Assembly (NCBI GenBank): GCA_030762935.1
Contig: CM060900.1
Location: 391,767,632 to 391,831,631 of the forward strand
Length of the DNA: 64,000 nt
Origin: Hymenopus coronatus
Lineage: Eukaryota; Arthropoda; Insecta; Mantodea; Hymenopodidae
Reading direction: 5' to 3'
Both the position numbers and the translations under genes were made by a program. The stretch's first letter is position 1. Each line of letters starts with the position of its first letter. This document shows, piece by piece, positions 46,830-59,374 of this stretch. The notes beneath the pieces are model-generated. The model saw only the letters and a program-made list of their open reading frames with translations, did no database searches and was not told where the DNA came from.

Positions 46830-49374
46830 AGCGTCTTGATGGTAGAAAGCACGTTTGACGGCAACTTACCTGGGGCTATGCGATCTCTTGAAAACCGGCA
46901 ACAAAGCTGTTGTTTTTTTTTTCTTGTTCGTTCCTTATAGTTCTTATGTGTTCCGGGCTATACTTTTCCTAGGTAACCAGAAAATTACTATAAATGAACC
47001 AGAATAAGGATATTAGAAACATTAACTGGTCCGTGTCCATGACAAACAATTTTATTGGAAATGTAAATGGGATTTTGTACTGGGGCCAAAGTGAAAAAAG
47101 AGATTGGGATTGAGAACGTTTCACAACAAAAGTGTATTAACACAATTTTTTTTGAGAAATTTTAATATTCTCTTCGCGGCATCAAAAGTTTAATTTATAA
47201 AGTAACCGGTTTAGTAATTTTTCAGTGAACTTCCTACCCTCCTACGGAACACTTTAGTTTCAGATTTGTCCATTTGATGTTTTGGTAACGTTTATTGGCC
47301 ATAATTATTATTATTACGTTGTAGCAGTTTTTGTATATAATCAGGAATAATAGAAATTTCTAATCATTAAATCCAGGACGAAAAGAACTGAAATTAAACT
47401 ATTTCCTGCCTTACAGGTTACAAACCACCCCCATCCCTCACAGAGTCCGTTGGCGTTTGCAGACCTCAATTGCCAAACCTCGTTAACGTGTCAGTCAGGG
47501 AATCAAGTCCGCTGTACATTCTTTGTAATGTCAATGGCGTTAATATAGATAACTTGAAGCCAGCTGGTTATGAATTCCGAAGCCTGTACATGATACGTAC
47601 CCCAAGCAATAGTAGCTTGTGATGTAAAATGGGATATAATTCAGTAGCGATATATTTACTGCTCACAGGAAATGACTTAACTGATATCTTGCTGAAAGTG
47701 GAACCGATATCATTTACATACGTAGATTATGGTTTTCCATTGTCGGCTATTTTCATAAAGACTTTCATCTGAAATAATATTTCCATTGTTTTCATAAGTC
47801 TTAGGATTATATGAATGTCAATATTCTTTAGTTCATGCTTTAACATCTCTAATTTTAGTAATACAAGACAAGCATTACCATTACTAGTTATTATTAGAAA
47901 TCGGATTTATGTACTAAAAATGTCTCTTATGCATGTATTTATGCTGTCAGAATCTTAAAAATATACTCTATAATTTCTGAAATGTGCACTAAGTAGACAC
48001 TAAATAGTTAAAGCTTATACATTTTGGTAGTTGCAATGAAATTTTTCCTAAGACATCATTCCGGTCGTTGTGATTTGAGTTGCAATACACAATGATCATT
48101 TTCTCAAAATGCACGGTTTATGACGTTCATCGGTCTACGTCTAAGATTTTATGGGCAACATTTGAAAACACTTAACTCTGGGATAGTTTCCTCAGGGAGA
48201 ATACGTTTTCGCCTTTTGACCTTGACGATGTTTATCCACTGAACAAAACATTTTTGATGTCAGGATTTCTCTTTAAAGCACTGCACAATTTACCACTTAA
48301 TTTTCCTGCGTACTTAAAAAGAGCTCCCTAAAGAAACTCTGCCTTAATAGTGATATCTCCATAATAAGGCACTTATTATTTAGTTATTGATCTGCTTAAA
48401 CATTAAGTTTAAAACGAAAAAGAATCTGAATGTTACATTCATATGACGTCACTCACCTCCACGTGGTGCACCCTGTGAAGCGTTATAGTTATAAACTATA
48501 TTACAATTACAACAGCAAAATAGTTGACCAGTTATCCGTCACGCTGTGGCTACTTTTCGAATGGCTACGGGACACGATTGTTTGGCCAGCCACCTCTAAC
48601 GAATTGGGATATTTAACAACCCTTCCTGCCTACTATCTAAGTGGAATGCAGATATGAACTCTGACCATCTTCACCACATTACTGCCCTGTCATCAATTAA
48701 GATCGCCATTGGGAGACCAGAGAGAAGGTGATGCTTCAACTACCACCCACCTAATATCTGTATTTCACTGTATGTGTTCTATTTCATTATTTTATTGTTA
48801 GCGTTTGTTTTATATGCACTTTCTGTTGTTGTTCTTGGCGAATGAGTTGCATATTTAAGTGCCTCTGCATTAATTAAAAAAAAATTGATATGCCTTTATT
48901 AGGCCCTATCGCTTATTAGTGCCTATACAAACTATTTTAATTACACATTTCATTATAGATACAAATAGGATAGCGATAGTCGCACAACAGAAAATCCTTA
49001 TGGTGTTTATTGAAGTATTTATTGCATTAAGGTTAATTACACACGCACACCAAATATATATATATATATATACATACATACACATACATACATTTATGTA
49101 CTCCTTTTTATGTGTTTTATTCTTTGTATTTTGCTTACCGCCTTATTAAAGGGCAGTCCCACCTAGAGAAATATGCGCATTGGGACATTTTATTGAAATA
49201 AATAAGTAAATGCATACATAAATAATTAATTTTTTTCAAAACTGGATGCTGTATGCTGACATAAAAGTTCTATACATTTTCCATGCAGTAGTGAGAGACA
49301 ACAGAACTTAAAAAACAATTATGAGGCATTGAAATATTCGAAACATAAGGATATATCGGAAATGGCTTGCACCA
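46830..49374. other. Unassigned sequence with AT/CATA microsatellite
   Basis: AT repeats at 49054-49072 pass into CATA units to about 49095. No supported gene. The open frames at 48430-48657 and 48919-49149 (+) have no domain. Confidence 0.45.
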
Positions 49375-50135
49375 AAAAAAAAGTTATATGTTTCAGAAAC
49401 ATCTGCACTTTTTGTGTAGTAAGTTTTCGTGTATCGCTTTAGCTTACCAGTTACACAAAACTTCACTGAATGAAGAGACTTCGTAAGCTAGTTCCAGGAA
49501 ATTGAAGATATACACTTTATTTATTATGGAAATATCTTTAATGCATGGAATTTTAATCAAAATCGTTACCCATTTTAAGAAAATAAACAATTTCGAAAAC
49601 CTGTTCCACGTAAGGGGCAGTTGGTAGCGAGGGAATTTTCTTGAAAATATTTGGGTCCCATTTTCTTTTGGAAATAATGACGTTAAAGACAAAGTTTGAA
49701 AGTTCATGGTTGGCACTTTTAAAAGTGAGACAACTCAAAAATGCAATTTTAAGTTACCTATGTAGATATTTGTTTGCAGACTTAGGGTCTGTTGTTTATA
49801 AGTAAAAAATTATAACACTTCATTTGTCCCTATTTTATATATTTTATCATCCAGTTTCCAAGACCTCAAGATAAATTTGTATTTTATACAAACATGATGA
49901 AACTAAAATGCTTGTATCTGAAAAATCGGGTATTTCGAGTTGTGACACTTCGGAAGTCAGGGTGTGATTTATCCGGCTTATAGTTCCGAGTTGTGCTATT
50001 GAGTTATGTGCGCGTGCACACACACACACGCGCGGGCATTTTTGTAAAAATGCTTTTTTATTCAGGGGTCCTCGAAATGTAGTTGTGGTGAAATCTCATT
50101 ATGTTGGATGTAGTTCCGCTACTTACCATACATTT
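49375..50135 (-). repeat. R1 repeat, near full length, interrupted
   Basis: Plus-strand landmarks of the inverted copy: CTTTTTGTGTAGTAAGTTTT, then AATTTTAATCAAAATCGTTA, then GAGGGAATTTTCTTGAAAAT to about 49738, and after an insert the R1 5' block (TTATTCAGGGGTCCTCGAAA to 50135). The roughly 270 bp between (49739-50010) are foreign to R1 and not identified. Confidence 0.7.
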
Positions 50136-50766
50136 TATATATATATCACACTTGATACACGAAACAAATTATTAAATATGCGGAAACGTCGAAAATGTGC
50201 AATTATAGGGGAGAGTCGGGTCCGCATTTTCTAAATTTTATTTTACTGTACTCTAGTGGTACGAAATATTTACTTGAAACTAATGCGGAAAATCAATTGG
50301 TATCTAATAAAAACTGCTCAGGATTAAAATAATGAAGCTTCTTAATTAGTACCCGAATAATTTACAAATAAAAAATTGTTCAAATGCGCATCATAGATTA
50401 CCTACGCAAATTACAATGGATGGGATAATCGCAGTGAACTTTCAGGCACTTAAAGTAACTGAAAAGAACATGTAACTTAGGCTCAATTATCACAAAAATC
50501 CACGATCCCTGTAACCAGTAAAATGTTCATGCCACTGATTATTGCATTGATCAGGCTTCCAATCTCTTCTGGTGGATTCGCGTGTTCTAGTTCAGCTGTT
50601 ACCATTATTCACTTCTGCCGAGCCTTCCTTTCGTGATCCTGCGTTTTGGATATCTGTTCCTGGTGCATGAACTTTCTTAAACGGAGAATTTGTTAATATA
50701 CGAGGTATTCGTTTATATTAAACAGAGTGAGAGGCGAAGATATAAGAAAGGAATGAGGCATGAGTA

Positions 50767-50958
50767 GTGCAAGAAACTATTCAAAATAACTGGCGAAGGC
50801 CTATTAATCAAATGCCATCTGAAAGACTAACGAAACAAGCTTTTAGTTACAACCACAGAGAAAACGAGATGAACAGGCGAGGACCAGGTCGAAAGATCAA
50901 TTTAAACAAACATTTTTGGCGTGGAAGGGGATTAGACTCCCAAACCTTGGAAAGATAG
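50767..50958 (+). pseudogene. Possible C-terminal tail of a non-LTR reverse transcriptase
   Basis: The frame contains NQMPSERLTKQAFSYNHRE, then NRRGPGRKINLNKHF. This resembles the RMPxxRLPKxALxYxPxGxRxxGRPRKRW signature found at the C-terminus of many endonuclease-reverse transcriptases in arthropods. The Arg/Trp end is lost. No RT motifs lie upstream, so it is at most a 3'-truncated scrap. Confidence 0.35.
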
Positions 50959-51060
50959 ATCATAAACCTTTACATCGAATCACAGAAAGGGCATGAAATA
51001 TATTGCAAAACTTAATTTCATATAATAAGAAAAAGTGAACTAAATATTAAAATAAAATTA

Positions 51061-51096
51061 TTTTTTTGTTAACGATGCTGTCAATTGCCAGGATCC
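51061..51096 (-). repeat. SINE family D tail fragment
   Basis: The TTGTTAACGATGCTGTCAAT and TGCCAGGATC segment matches the tail of the SINE at 19034-19262 (GTTAACAACGTTGTCAATTGCCAGGATC in order). Similarity fades beyond 51096. Confidence 0.55.
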
Positions 51097-51286
51097 GGGG
51101 GGAGGGGGCTCTTCCCGTTTCCCCGCGGAATCTCTGCAAGCAGTCTGGTGTCTGCTGCTGACGTCACGTGGAAGGTAGTGAACACCTCTGTTCCCCAATA
51201 TTCGCACATGCAGACCAGATTTTACAAAATATTTCAAATTCCTTCATTATCTGACGTGATATGGTCATCATAGGCCGTTTTGCTTG

Positions 51287-51357
51287 AAAAAAAAAAAAAA
51301 AAAAAAAAAACCAGCTCATTCCGTAACACTTCAAACAGTTTTTTTTTTTTTTTTTTT
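51287..51357. repeat. Facing poly-A (24) and poly-T (19) runs
   Basis: The A-run at 51287-51310 and T-run at 51339-51357 are separated by 28 bp. They could be the tails of two oppositely oriented insertions, or a foldback. Confidence 0.8.
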
Positions 51358-54111
51358 ATCAGAATTTAGTTCATTGAAATGCATGCGTTACAAATAGTAG
51401 GAAGTATAATTGTTCTTATATAATTGGTAACGCTTAATAGATCAGAAACTAAGAGAAAATGTAGATAATAGCTAAAGCACACAGTTTATGCCAAATAAAT
51501 CTTTTTGTGATAACCAGTTTTGAGATATTCTGCATCATCTGCCTGAATGCAGATATTTGAGCCTTTTTGTTTTTTTAATCGGTAAGTCGCCATCCCCCTT
51601 TATTTCTTTTTATCTCTTGCTCATGTAACGAGTATAACATTTCAAAAACTCACATAGTCATACGCTTTATAAAAATGCATTGTCGCTATACACTACTATG
51701 TTCTCCTTATTACTAAAAGATCCCGTGTCATGGATTTACGGCAATTAAAGAAACTCAAGCCTGATGGGGAGGCCTCTGAGCAATATTAAAGCGGTCTTTC
51801 ACGCCAGTATAGAATGGGGCACTGAGAACCACAGCAGTTAAAGAGCGTCCATAAATAAAACTCAATTTCCATTTTATACCTATAATTAAATCTGCAATGA
51901 CACTTTCTATTAACAAGAATTATATAGAAGAATGAGATTTTTAAGAAAGGTTTGAGTGGGAGCGGGCAAACAAAGGCCTGTGAATGTAATACAGCAAAAT
52001 TGTATTATTACAATATATGCTGTCCATATTTCTACACCTTAAGCAGACATAATCATACTATTTATAAATGTATGCGTTTTCAGAGATGACCACAGTGTTC
52101 CAAGTAGCTGTAGAAAATGGTCTAAATGGAGGTTCACATTCTAAACATTTTGCATTGGACTTAAATGTTCCAACCGTGTTCTATGGAACAGTGTAACTGT
52201 ATCATGCAAACGAACGAGATTGATTTCGTTTAAATCCAGAAGAAACGATAGTAATTCATATTCTGCATTTTGATAATGCCCACATTGATCCAGGTTTGCA
52301 TCGACGTTGTTCGTTTATTTTCATGAGGGGACAGGAACTGTAAAATTACAAAATTTTGAATTTTCTGTATTTAATGGAAAATTCTTCCTGATTCAAAATA
52401 TGAGTTTTATCAATCATTTAAAAAAAAGTAACTCTTAAAACATTTACATGTATGTACCATGCGTTGCTTTACATTTTGGAGCTTCTCGTCCCTTTTGCTG
52501 AAACTTACAATATCTCAACTTACATTATCTGCTAGAAGGGCATCAGAGGCTTCATTTAAGGTGTCCGAAGTTAAAAGGTACACATTAGCACATCGATACA
52601 GCACAGGATGTAGATAAAGACGAATACGCTAATGTTATCCTAGTTGGGAGCCTAACTTTCAGTTGCGATTATCTCGAAATTCACTTTTATAAACATATAT
52701 TCCTTTTACTCAAAAACCACAAATGCTACAAGCTTTGCACATTCGCACGAGATAACCTATTACGTGCACTAAAGTAGACCTATATTTTTAAGTATACTAC
52801 ATTTTAAAAGTTTAAAGAGTTTTGTTTAAAATCTTTAGATGTAAATGTTGATCCATTTTCTTCATTAAGGGTGAAAAAATAACACATACTATTAGCGCTT
52901 AATTTCTTTATTAGCAGCATAAGGTAAACTATCTTTATATGTAGAAATGTTAACTCTGATTTCACTTGGTTTTTCAGAAAAAGGAACCTAAACGTATAAT
53001 GTTTCCCTTTTATTTGGCAAACTTGTTTTAGTTAATTTCCAGGCAAATTACAGAACATGTAATTCCAAAAATTTAAACCGAGATATAACTATATACAGTG
53101 ACAATAAAATATTACATTGATCTGTTCAATTAGAACTAGAGATATCTTTAGTTTGGATTGGATGCATGGGCATATGCTGCTTACACTTTCCACTCCGTAG
53201 CGGACAACCACAAACACCTTATAGTGTTCCCAGGGGCAAGATATTCTCAACAGGAACATAGTTTAAACAAATTGACTCTTTATCAGATAAACAGCGAAAT
53301 TAATAAAAACAAGTCATATTAATAACAGCAAAAGGTACCTAGTTATTTTAAATCTTCTACAACTGTCTGATACTGACGCTCTATAAATCACTTTAAATTA
53401 AATTATAAATATCTGTCCGTTATGATTAAATATGCATGGAATACACAAGATGCTGAAACACGTTTTTTAATTTTAGCTTAAACATTATTTGGTTTTTATA
53501 TTAGTAGGCAGTATTGATCAATGCAACCTCGTAGCACAAGTGTCCCTGGATGCTAATAGAGATTTTATGTTTACTTCTGGTTAGTTTTGATTCCCATGCT
53601 TTTTGGTAAGAAATTTGTAAAATACATAGTGGCTGCAAAGAGTGAGAAGAGTGATTTTAGTTTAAACAATTGAGGTAAGTTTCTTCAGTAATTGATCGAT
53701 TCAGTCACGATTGCTTACAGCTTCCATTCCAACCAACGTTTGGATTTTAATTGAAGTATGTCTACTTACAATTGGTTGACACAAACTTAGTTTTATATTT
53801 TTCAATTCACATTGCGTCTCCGCAATATAGTATATACAAGTTTTCTTTCCCGTGTTAAATTCGATACCGCACTAATCTTATTTTAAACCGCTTAATTTAT
53901 TCTACACTAATCTTAAATATAAGTGGTTCCGAGGGGGAAAAATTGCAGTGTCTTTAATGAAGAACGGGAACTGCAGAGCCTACAAAATGTGGTACCATCT
54001 ACATAAGTTTAGGAAACACGGTTTAGCTGATGAAGTGGAAATAAAATCCTTATGCAATCCTCTTTTTTTTTAAACAGTCGCTCATGGCTGTGATGTTCAC
54101 TCGTTTACTGT
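51358..54111. other. Unassigned AT-rich 2.75-kb stretch
   Basis: I see no open frame of note, tRNA-like head or family member here. Confidence 0.45.
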
Positions 54112-54248
54112 TTGTATCTTGGGGGTAATGTCTTTTAAGTTTACACGCATACATTCACGCTCTGGGGAGGGTGGAGGGTAACCTTGGCCTTAGAAAAACT
54201 CTCATCCCCCAGCCGGGAATTGGGCCCGGGATACCTAGCACAGCTGAA
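54112..54248 (-). mobile_element. tRNA-derived SINE, family B, partial
   Basis: Plus-strand landmarks are TTTACACGCATACATTCACGC, a GGGGAGGGTGGAGGGTAACC segment, TTAGAAAAACTCTCATCCCC and AGCCGGGAATTGGGCCCGGGA (decayed B box in reverse). The A-box end is lost. Confidence 0.6.
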
Positions 54249-56400
54249 TGGAGGTATTATTTGCGTGAAATTTCTTCTGTCCTAAAGAAGCCGAGAAGAT
54301 TTGGCCTAAATCCCAGTAAAACAGGGAGTTGAAGAAAATAACTTGTTGTCCATACGCATGTACAATACATGTGTTCCGCGCATTTTTTATGGAACTAATA
54401 TTATGTATGTCTCATACACGGAAATAATGGTGCAAATCTTCTGTAGCAGCATTTTCATTGACACATCTCTTAAAACATGAGTGAAAAGGGGCGTGCGTTT
54501 AACGCACTAGTAATGAACCTCGTGTGCACAAGTTCTGTCTTCGCCACGTTGAGCGCTTTGTCAACACGAATACTTCCAAAAGCAGGAATACTTCATTAAC
54601 ATTTTGTTTTTAAAACGTTCTGTGTTTTCGTTCTGAAGGTGACGTTTATTTTTCTAGATTAGCTCATGTTTCAAGGGATTGTGTCTCCCTTTGGTTTTTA
54701 TACGATCAAATGTTTATAGACATGAACGGGCTAGTTCTAATGCAGAATGATATCAAAATAAACGGTACAGTTGTCACTACTCGTATTCAGTGGTATTGTC
54801 GATAAGCGTCTGAGCTGTGGAAACAAAACGCTGTAACCTTAACTATGGCAATAAACAAATGGGAACACGCTTTTGTTTTGCGGTTTGTGGTTTTTCAAGC
54901 TATTGTTTATTTACAGCCTGTGATGTGGAAGCAAGTTTAACACCACCTGAAATAGAGCCCAGCAATGAAAGAGTGTAATTAAAGTCTACGTATGCCAAAC
55001 TCGTTACCCTGTCTAAATGATTGCGTTTCAGCAAGAATTCAAACATGAACGCGTGATAAAGCATACGCAGTGCTGGAAGCAACAAGTATAAAATCATACC
55101 AATACCAGCCACGGCTTTGGCTCTAAGAAAGAAAGAAAGAAAGAAAACAAAAGAAAGAAAAACCAATGCACTCTTTCGGAGTACAATATCTAACCTGAAA
55201 ACTCGCATTGCTCAAGATTACAAATAGAAAATAAAGATTCTCCTCTGGCAGTGGGACAACCGCTTTTAGGAGTTGAAGCTTTTTCTCCTAGAGTGATGAC
55301 TCCGTATTATCTCTGGTTTCTACCAATCATAGTCGTTGCAGAACTGATGTTTAGACAAATCACGTCATTCTGAAGAGGAAGCCAAGAACTACGCCCAAAC
55401 TCCAGTTTTACGGCAACTGTTTTCCTGGTTGGAAGCCCGAGAGAATCTGGAGTGTAAATATAATTTATTCAGAAGATTCCTGTGTTTCGATTTCGTATGT
55501 CTCTCTTAGTTGCCTCATGAATATCAGCAAAGAAATGGCTATTCACATAGATTAGATTCCATAAAGTCTACCACATTTCCCACTATAACATTCTTAGAAC
55601 ATGATCGATCCTCTACTACTTTCTTATTCTGTTGTATTACTTGTAGCATATTCCGTTTTCTTGGCCAGAGCTGTAAAGCTGCACTACAAGAAGCCTTTTA
55701 TTAACTGCCAGTTGCCATGGAATCTTAATACGCATGGAAATGAAAATGAACAATTTAAAGAGAGTTAACAATACATGTTTTCACTTATGTTTGGTTCAGA
55801 AACCACCAGTGGTAAGTCGGGCATAATTGTTTATCGGTTCCTAAGGTAAGAAACGACCGCTTCTTGAAGCTCGTGTAATATACGGATGTTCATATTATGT
55901 AATAGGTAGTATGAACGTTCTGCACAGCTGTAATGGGTCGTACTCTGATTTACTCTATTGTAGGTAGTTCATTTGAAGAATCAATGAGCAACATTTCTTT
56001 AAGTTGAAGTGGTTCATTCATGGGTTACTGAAACGCGACAGGTCTTGGGATTCCCAAGTGACTTCTTTGAGTCTAATATTTGTTGCTTCTCATAATAGTA
56101 ATCATATTACAAAGAGTAACACATAGGTCTCTGTTTGCCTCCTTCACCCCTAGTGGCATTTGTATGCTCGGTCATATTCTTTCTGCTGAATGGTCTGTAT
56201 TCGTAACTGACTTTTTAGGACCTCGATATTTGGATTTTGCTGTTTACATAGAAAACTGCCCATTTTATGTGCATTTTATGCAAGCTTTGTTTGTGTGGGA
56301 TACACGGTTTTCTCACCTGCATTTACAGAGCGTCAAAAGGAATTAAACGAATATTTAAAATGAATACTTATGAATGAGGTATATTAAAAGTATGTGAACT
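54249..56400. other. Unassigned sequence with a GAAA microsatellite
   Basis: GAAA-type units lie at 55125-55162. The minus-strand 102-codon frame at 54900-55208 reads through it and has no recognised domain, though part (VAGIGMILYLLLPALRMLYH) is hydrophobic. The other open frames (55510-55704, 56080-56346) are unassigned. Confidence 0.4.
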
Positions 56401-56628
56401 CAGATCACGTGGAAAGCATTTCGCACATATTAAATGCACAAAACAGTATCAGCGCGGTCGATATAAGGAAGGCCGTGGGCCGAGTCGAAACAGCGCGAAT
56501 CACACAGAAAGCATTGAGCATGCAATAAACAGGGCAAACTAGATCTGCGGTGTTGAATCGGAACAGCGCGAATCACGTGCAGAGAATTGAGCATGCAATC
56601 AACGGGGCAAACGAGATCCGCGCGGTCG
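56401..56628 (+). repeat. CpG-rich ~73-bp minisatellite, about three units
   Basis: Units 56482-56554 and 56555-56628 are clearly homologous (both have CAGCGCGAATCAC, GAGCATGCAAT and GGGCAAAC-AGATC). A more diverged unit (56401-56481) shares the AATCACGTGGAAAGCAT-like start and the GCGCGGTCG end. It is far richer in CpG than the surrounding DNA. Confidence 0.75.
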
Positions 56629-57683
56629 CTAGTTGCGTAAAGTTGGTTGAAGTGAGAGAATTATACAGAAACGCTTTAGGTGTTTGTGTTTGAATATACT
56701 GTTTAGGACCGATCTATGTTGATTCAAGAATAAAGGAGTTGAAAGATTTACAAAACTGTTTACAACAAATATAAGCAGGTTGCATTTTTTCCCATTTCAA
56801 ACTTCAATTTCATATACTATCCAATTCTATATGTATTCTGTATGAAATATACATATAACTGTGATAATCATATACCTATTCAGAATAACTGCAGCGCTGT
56901 GGAATAAAATTATTTCTTTATTGCCAATATCTGATTTTATACACATGCACAACAGGAACTATGATTCAACGCTGCTGCGATCTGGCTGATATTTTGATAC
57001 TTATGGTTACTGACTGTGAAAGATTGAACGTATTCTCTAGACTAGGAACGTTTCCCTAACATATAAATTGTAATCCTTTTTGCACTTTACAATTTTGTGA
57101 ATCTTTAAATTCACAGTTCCTGAAATATCATCCACTCTTATCCTAGATAGTAGGATAGTTCTCTGGAATGCAACCATGAAGCGGTCATTCTGAAATGTAA
57201 GAACTACAAATGAGTGGCAATTGAAATAAATATTATGCAGTTTGAGCAGCGTAATGCTTTTAAACCACTTATTCACTAACATCGATATTCACAGATACTT
57301 TTTAATTCTTTATTTACTTACCCATCATTAATGCACACGCGAGGACTTGCTAGTTTATAGTAATCAAAGCGTCGTGTATGCTTATAGAAATGAGAGTTGC
57401 AGCAAAAAAATTAGGAATTATGCACATCTGATCTTTTTTGAGTGGTTTGTTAAACTTTATAACAATGTTCACCTTTAAGGTTAGGTTTCGGACGTGTAAC
57501 TTTCGTCTCGCGCTTGATATCAGTGAATTACATGTTCAGATTTTTATCATGTTTGTGCACTTCTGCCTGGATGTTTTATGTAAATGGCGGTCTGGAGGTT
57601 TGGCAACCAGCCATCTTTGTGCAAGGGAATTCCTAGTCAGGCAACTTGTAAGCTCCTTACCTACCCTTTATGTCCAATTTAAT
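56629..57683. other. Unassigned sequence
   Basis: No supported feature. Confidence 0.4.
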
Positions 57684-57775
57684 GAGAGAGAGAGAGGGAG
57701 AGAGAGAAAGAGAGAAAGAGAAAGAGAGGGTGGGAAAGGTGGTGGGAGGAAGGGGCGAGGCGGGGAGGGGGAGAC
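57684..57775 (+). repeat. GA-rich and G-rich low-complexity tract
   Basis: Irregular GA/GAAA units give way to a G-rich purine tract. The Arg-Glu-rich open frame over it is an artefact. Confidence 0.9.
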
Positions 57776-59299
57776 TGCCTAATTGGTAGCGTTCCACATA
57801 AAACTGAACCTCTGCCTTAAGGACATTGGTTAGTTGTAAGTGCCGAATTTTATTTTAAGTTTCCCCATATAGCATACTAAAATGAAACTTTGGCACTGAA
57901 TACAGTAATCTGTTCCTAATATTATCCATGTAAAGTTATCGATGTGTTAAAAATAAATGTTTCATACATATCATAAATACTATATTTGTTAAAATAGTCG
58001 CTCATTTAGATGCACTTTTCTGGGTAACCTATTAATATACCTGATGACATTTTTACTATTCATTTCTGTCTAAGAGTTAGCTTTTGCACCTAAAGCTATT
58101 CTTCACACTGCTAATCTAATTTATTAATAACTAATCATATGTGCATATGTAAATAAAAATTAGTCTGAATTCTATTTATAACACAAAGAAACTAGACGGA
58201 GATTGCCTTCAGATATAGAAAACAAATTTAGTTTGAAATTGTCAAGTATGGCAGGCATTGAAATATACAAAAGATTCACTGAAAAAGAATAATGTTTTAG
58301 GGAAAAGTACACTTAAATATACTGCTCCCAGGATAATTTAAAATGCGCACTGTATTATAATGTGTGTAACATTAATTTTTATCATAAATCTGTGATTTTA
58401 CTGGATTATGCTTGGAAAAGGTTTCTGTACTCGGTGCCAAAGCTTAATTTAATTATGTTAAATAATTTTTGAGAAACCTAAAATCAAATTTGGCTCTCAA
58501 ATAGCAGTCAAAGTTTGACTTACATCTTACTGGGATGTCAGGTCACTAATACTCTTGATATCAACCCTGTATTCAATTGTCACCTTAGTCACATCACGAA
58601 ATAAAATTTCTCTCATTTATTTAACAAGAGTCAGAACAACAGTTAAAAGTTCATATGGCCGAAATAAGCACTACAAAGGGAAACTTACCTTCTTTGTCTT
58701 CCCTGCAACGATGCAAACAAGTTAACACGTTAAATCAGCAACTAAAGTCATAGCGGAAATATTTCAGAGCGGTAGAATAGCACGCTACCGCAAACATATT
58801 ACACTTATATTTGATAAACAACGGCAATAAATGAAGAAACCATTATGGGGGGGGGGATCTTGTCCTTTCTTCTATTTACCATGTCTATGAACACATGCAC
58901 ATTTAAATTTGTGTTGCTACAATAGATACGACAATTATTTGCAAGAGCAAGTCACATATTATCATGATCAATAAGGCGTAAACCGAATCTGAATCTCTTG
59001 TTTATTGCTGAAATCGTTATATTTCCATAGTTCGGTGTTATTTGTGTTTGCAAGTTATGAATTATTAACGTTTCCGATGTCAAATATATAAATAGGTATA
59101 TAATTTTCTCTCCTGCCTTCTTTCCCAAAATATAATTTTCGTTTAAGTTGAGAACAAACCTCTCTAGGATTTAGACAGCGACCTGCCGAAAGCAATAGAA
59201 TCGCAGGTCTAATTTCTGAAGCTAGCTGATCTGTCATGGAAGTTTTTCTTTTAGTCATTATTTTAAGTAGCCGTAATTTTGACTTGGATGGGTATAATA
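57776..59299. other. Unassigned sequence
   Basis: A G-run lies at 58848-58856. The open frame at 59055-59258 (-) has no recognised domain. Nothing else is supported. Confidence 0.4.
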
Positions 59300-59374
59300 G
59301 GTGCTAAACCAGATGATCCCGTTTTCTTAAATCGTGACAATGAGTAGTCGCCACTCGCTTGTGGACCATCAAAG

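Noticed and set aside
54900..55208. Membrane protein on the minus strand
   Set aside because: The hydrophobic stretch is short, part of the frame is a GAAA-repeat antisense, and no family was recognised.
57438..57782. Protein with an Arg-Glu-rich tail
   Set aside because: The tail is a GA-repeat translation and the front half has no recognisable domain.
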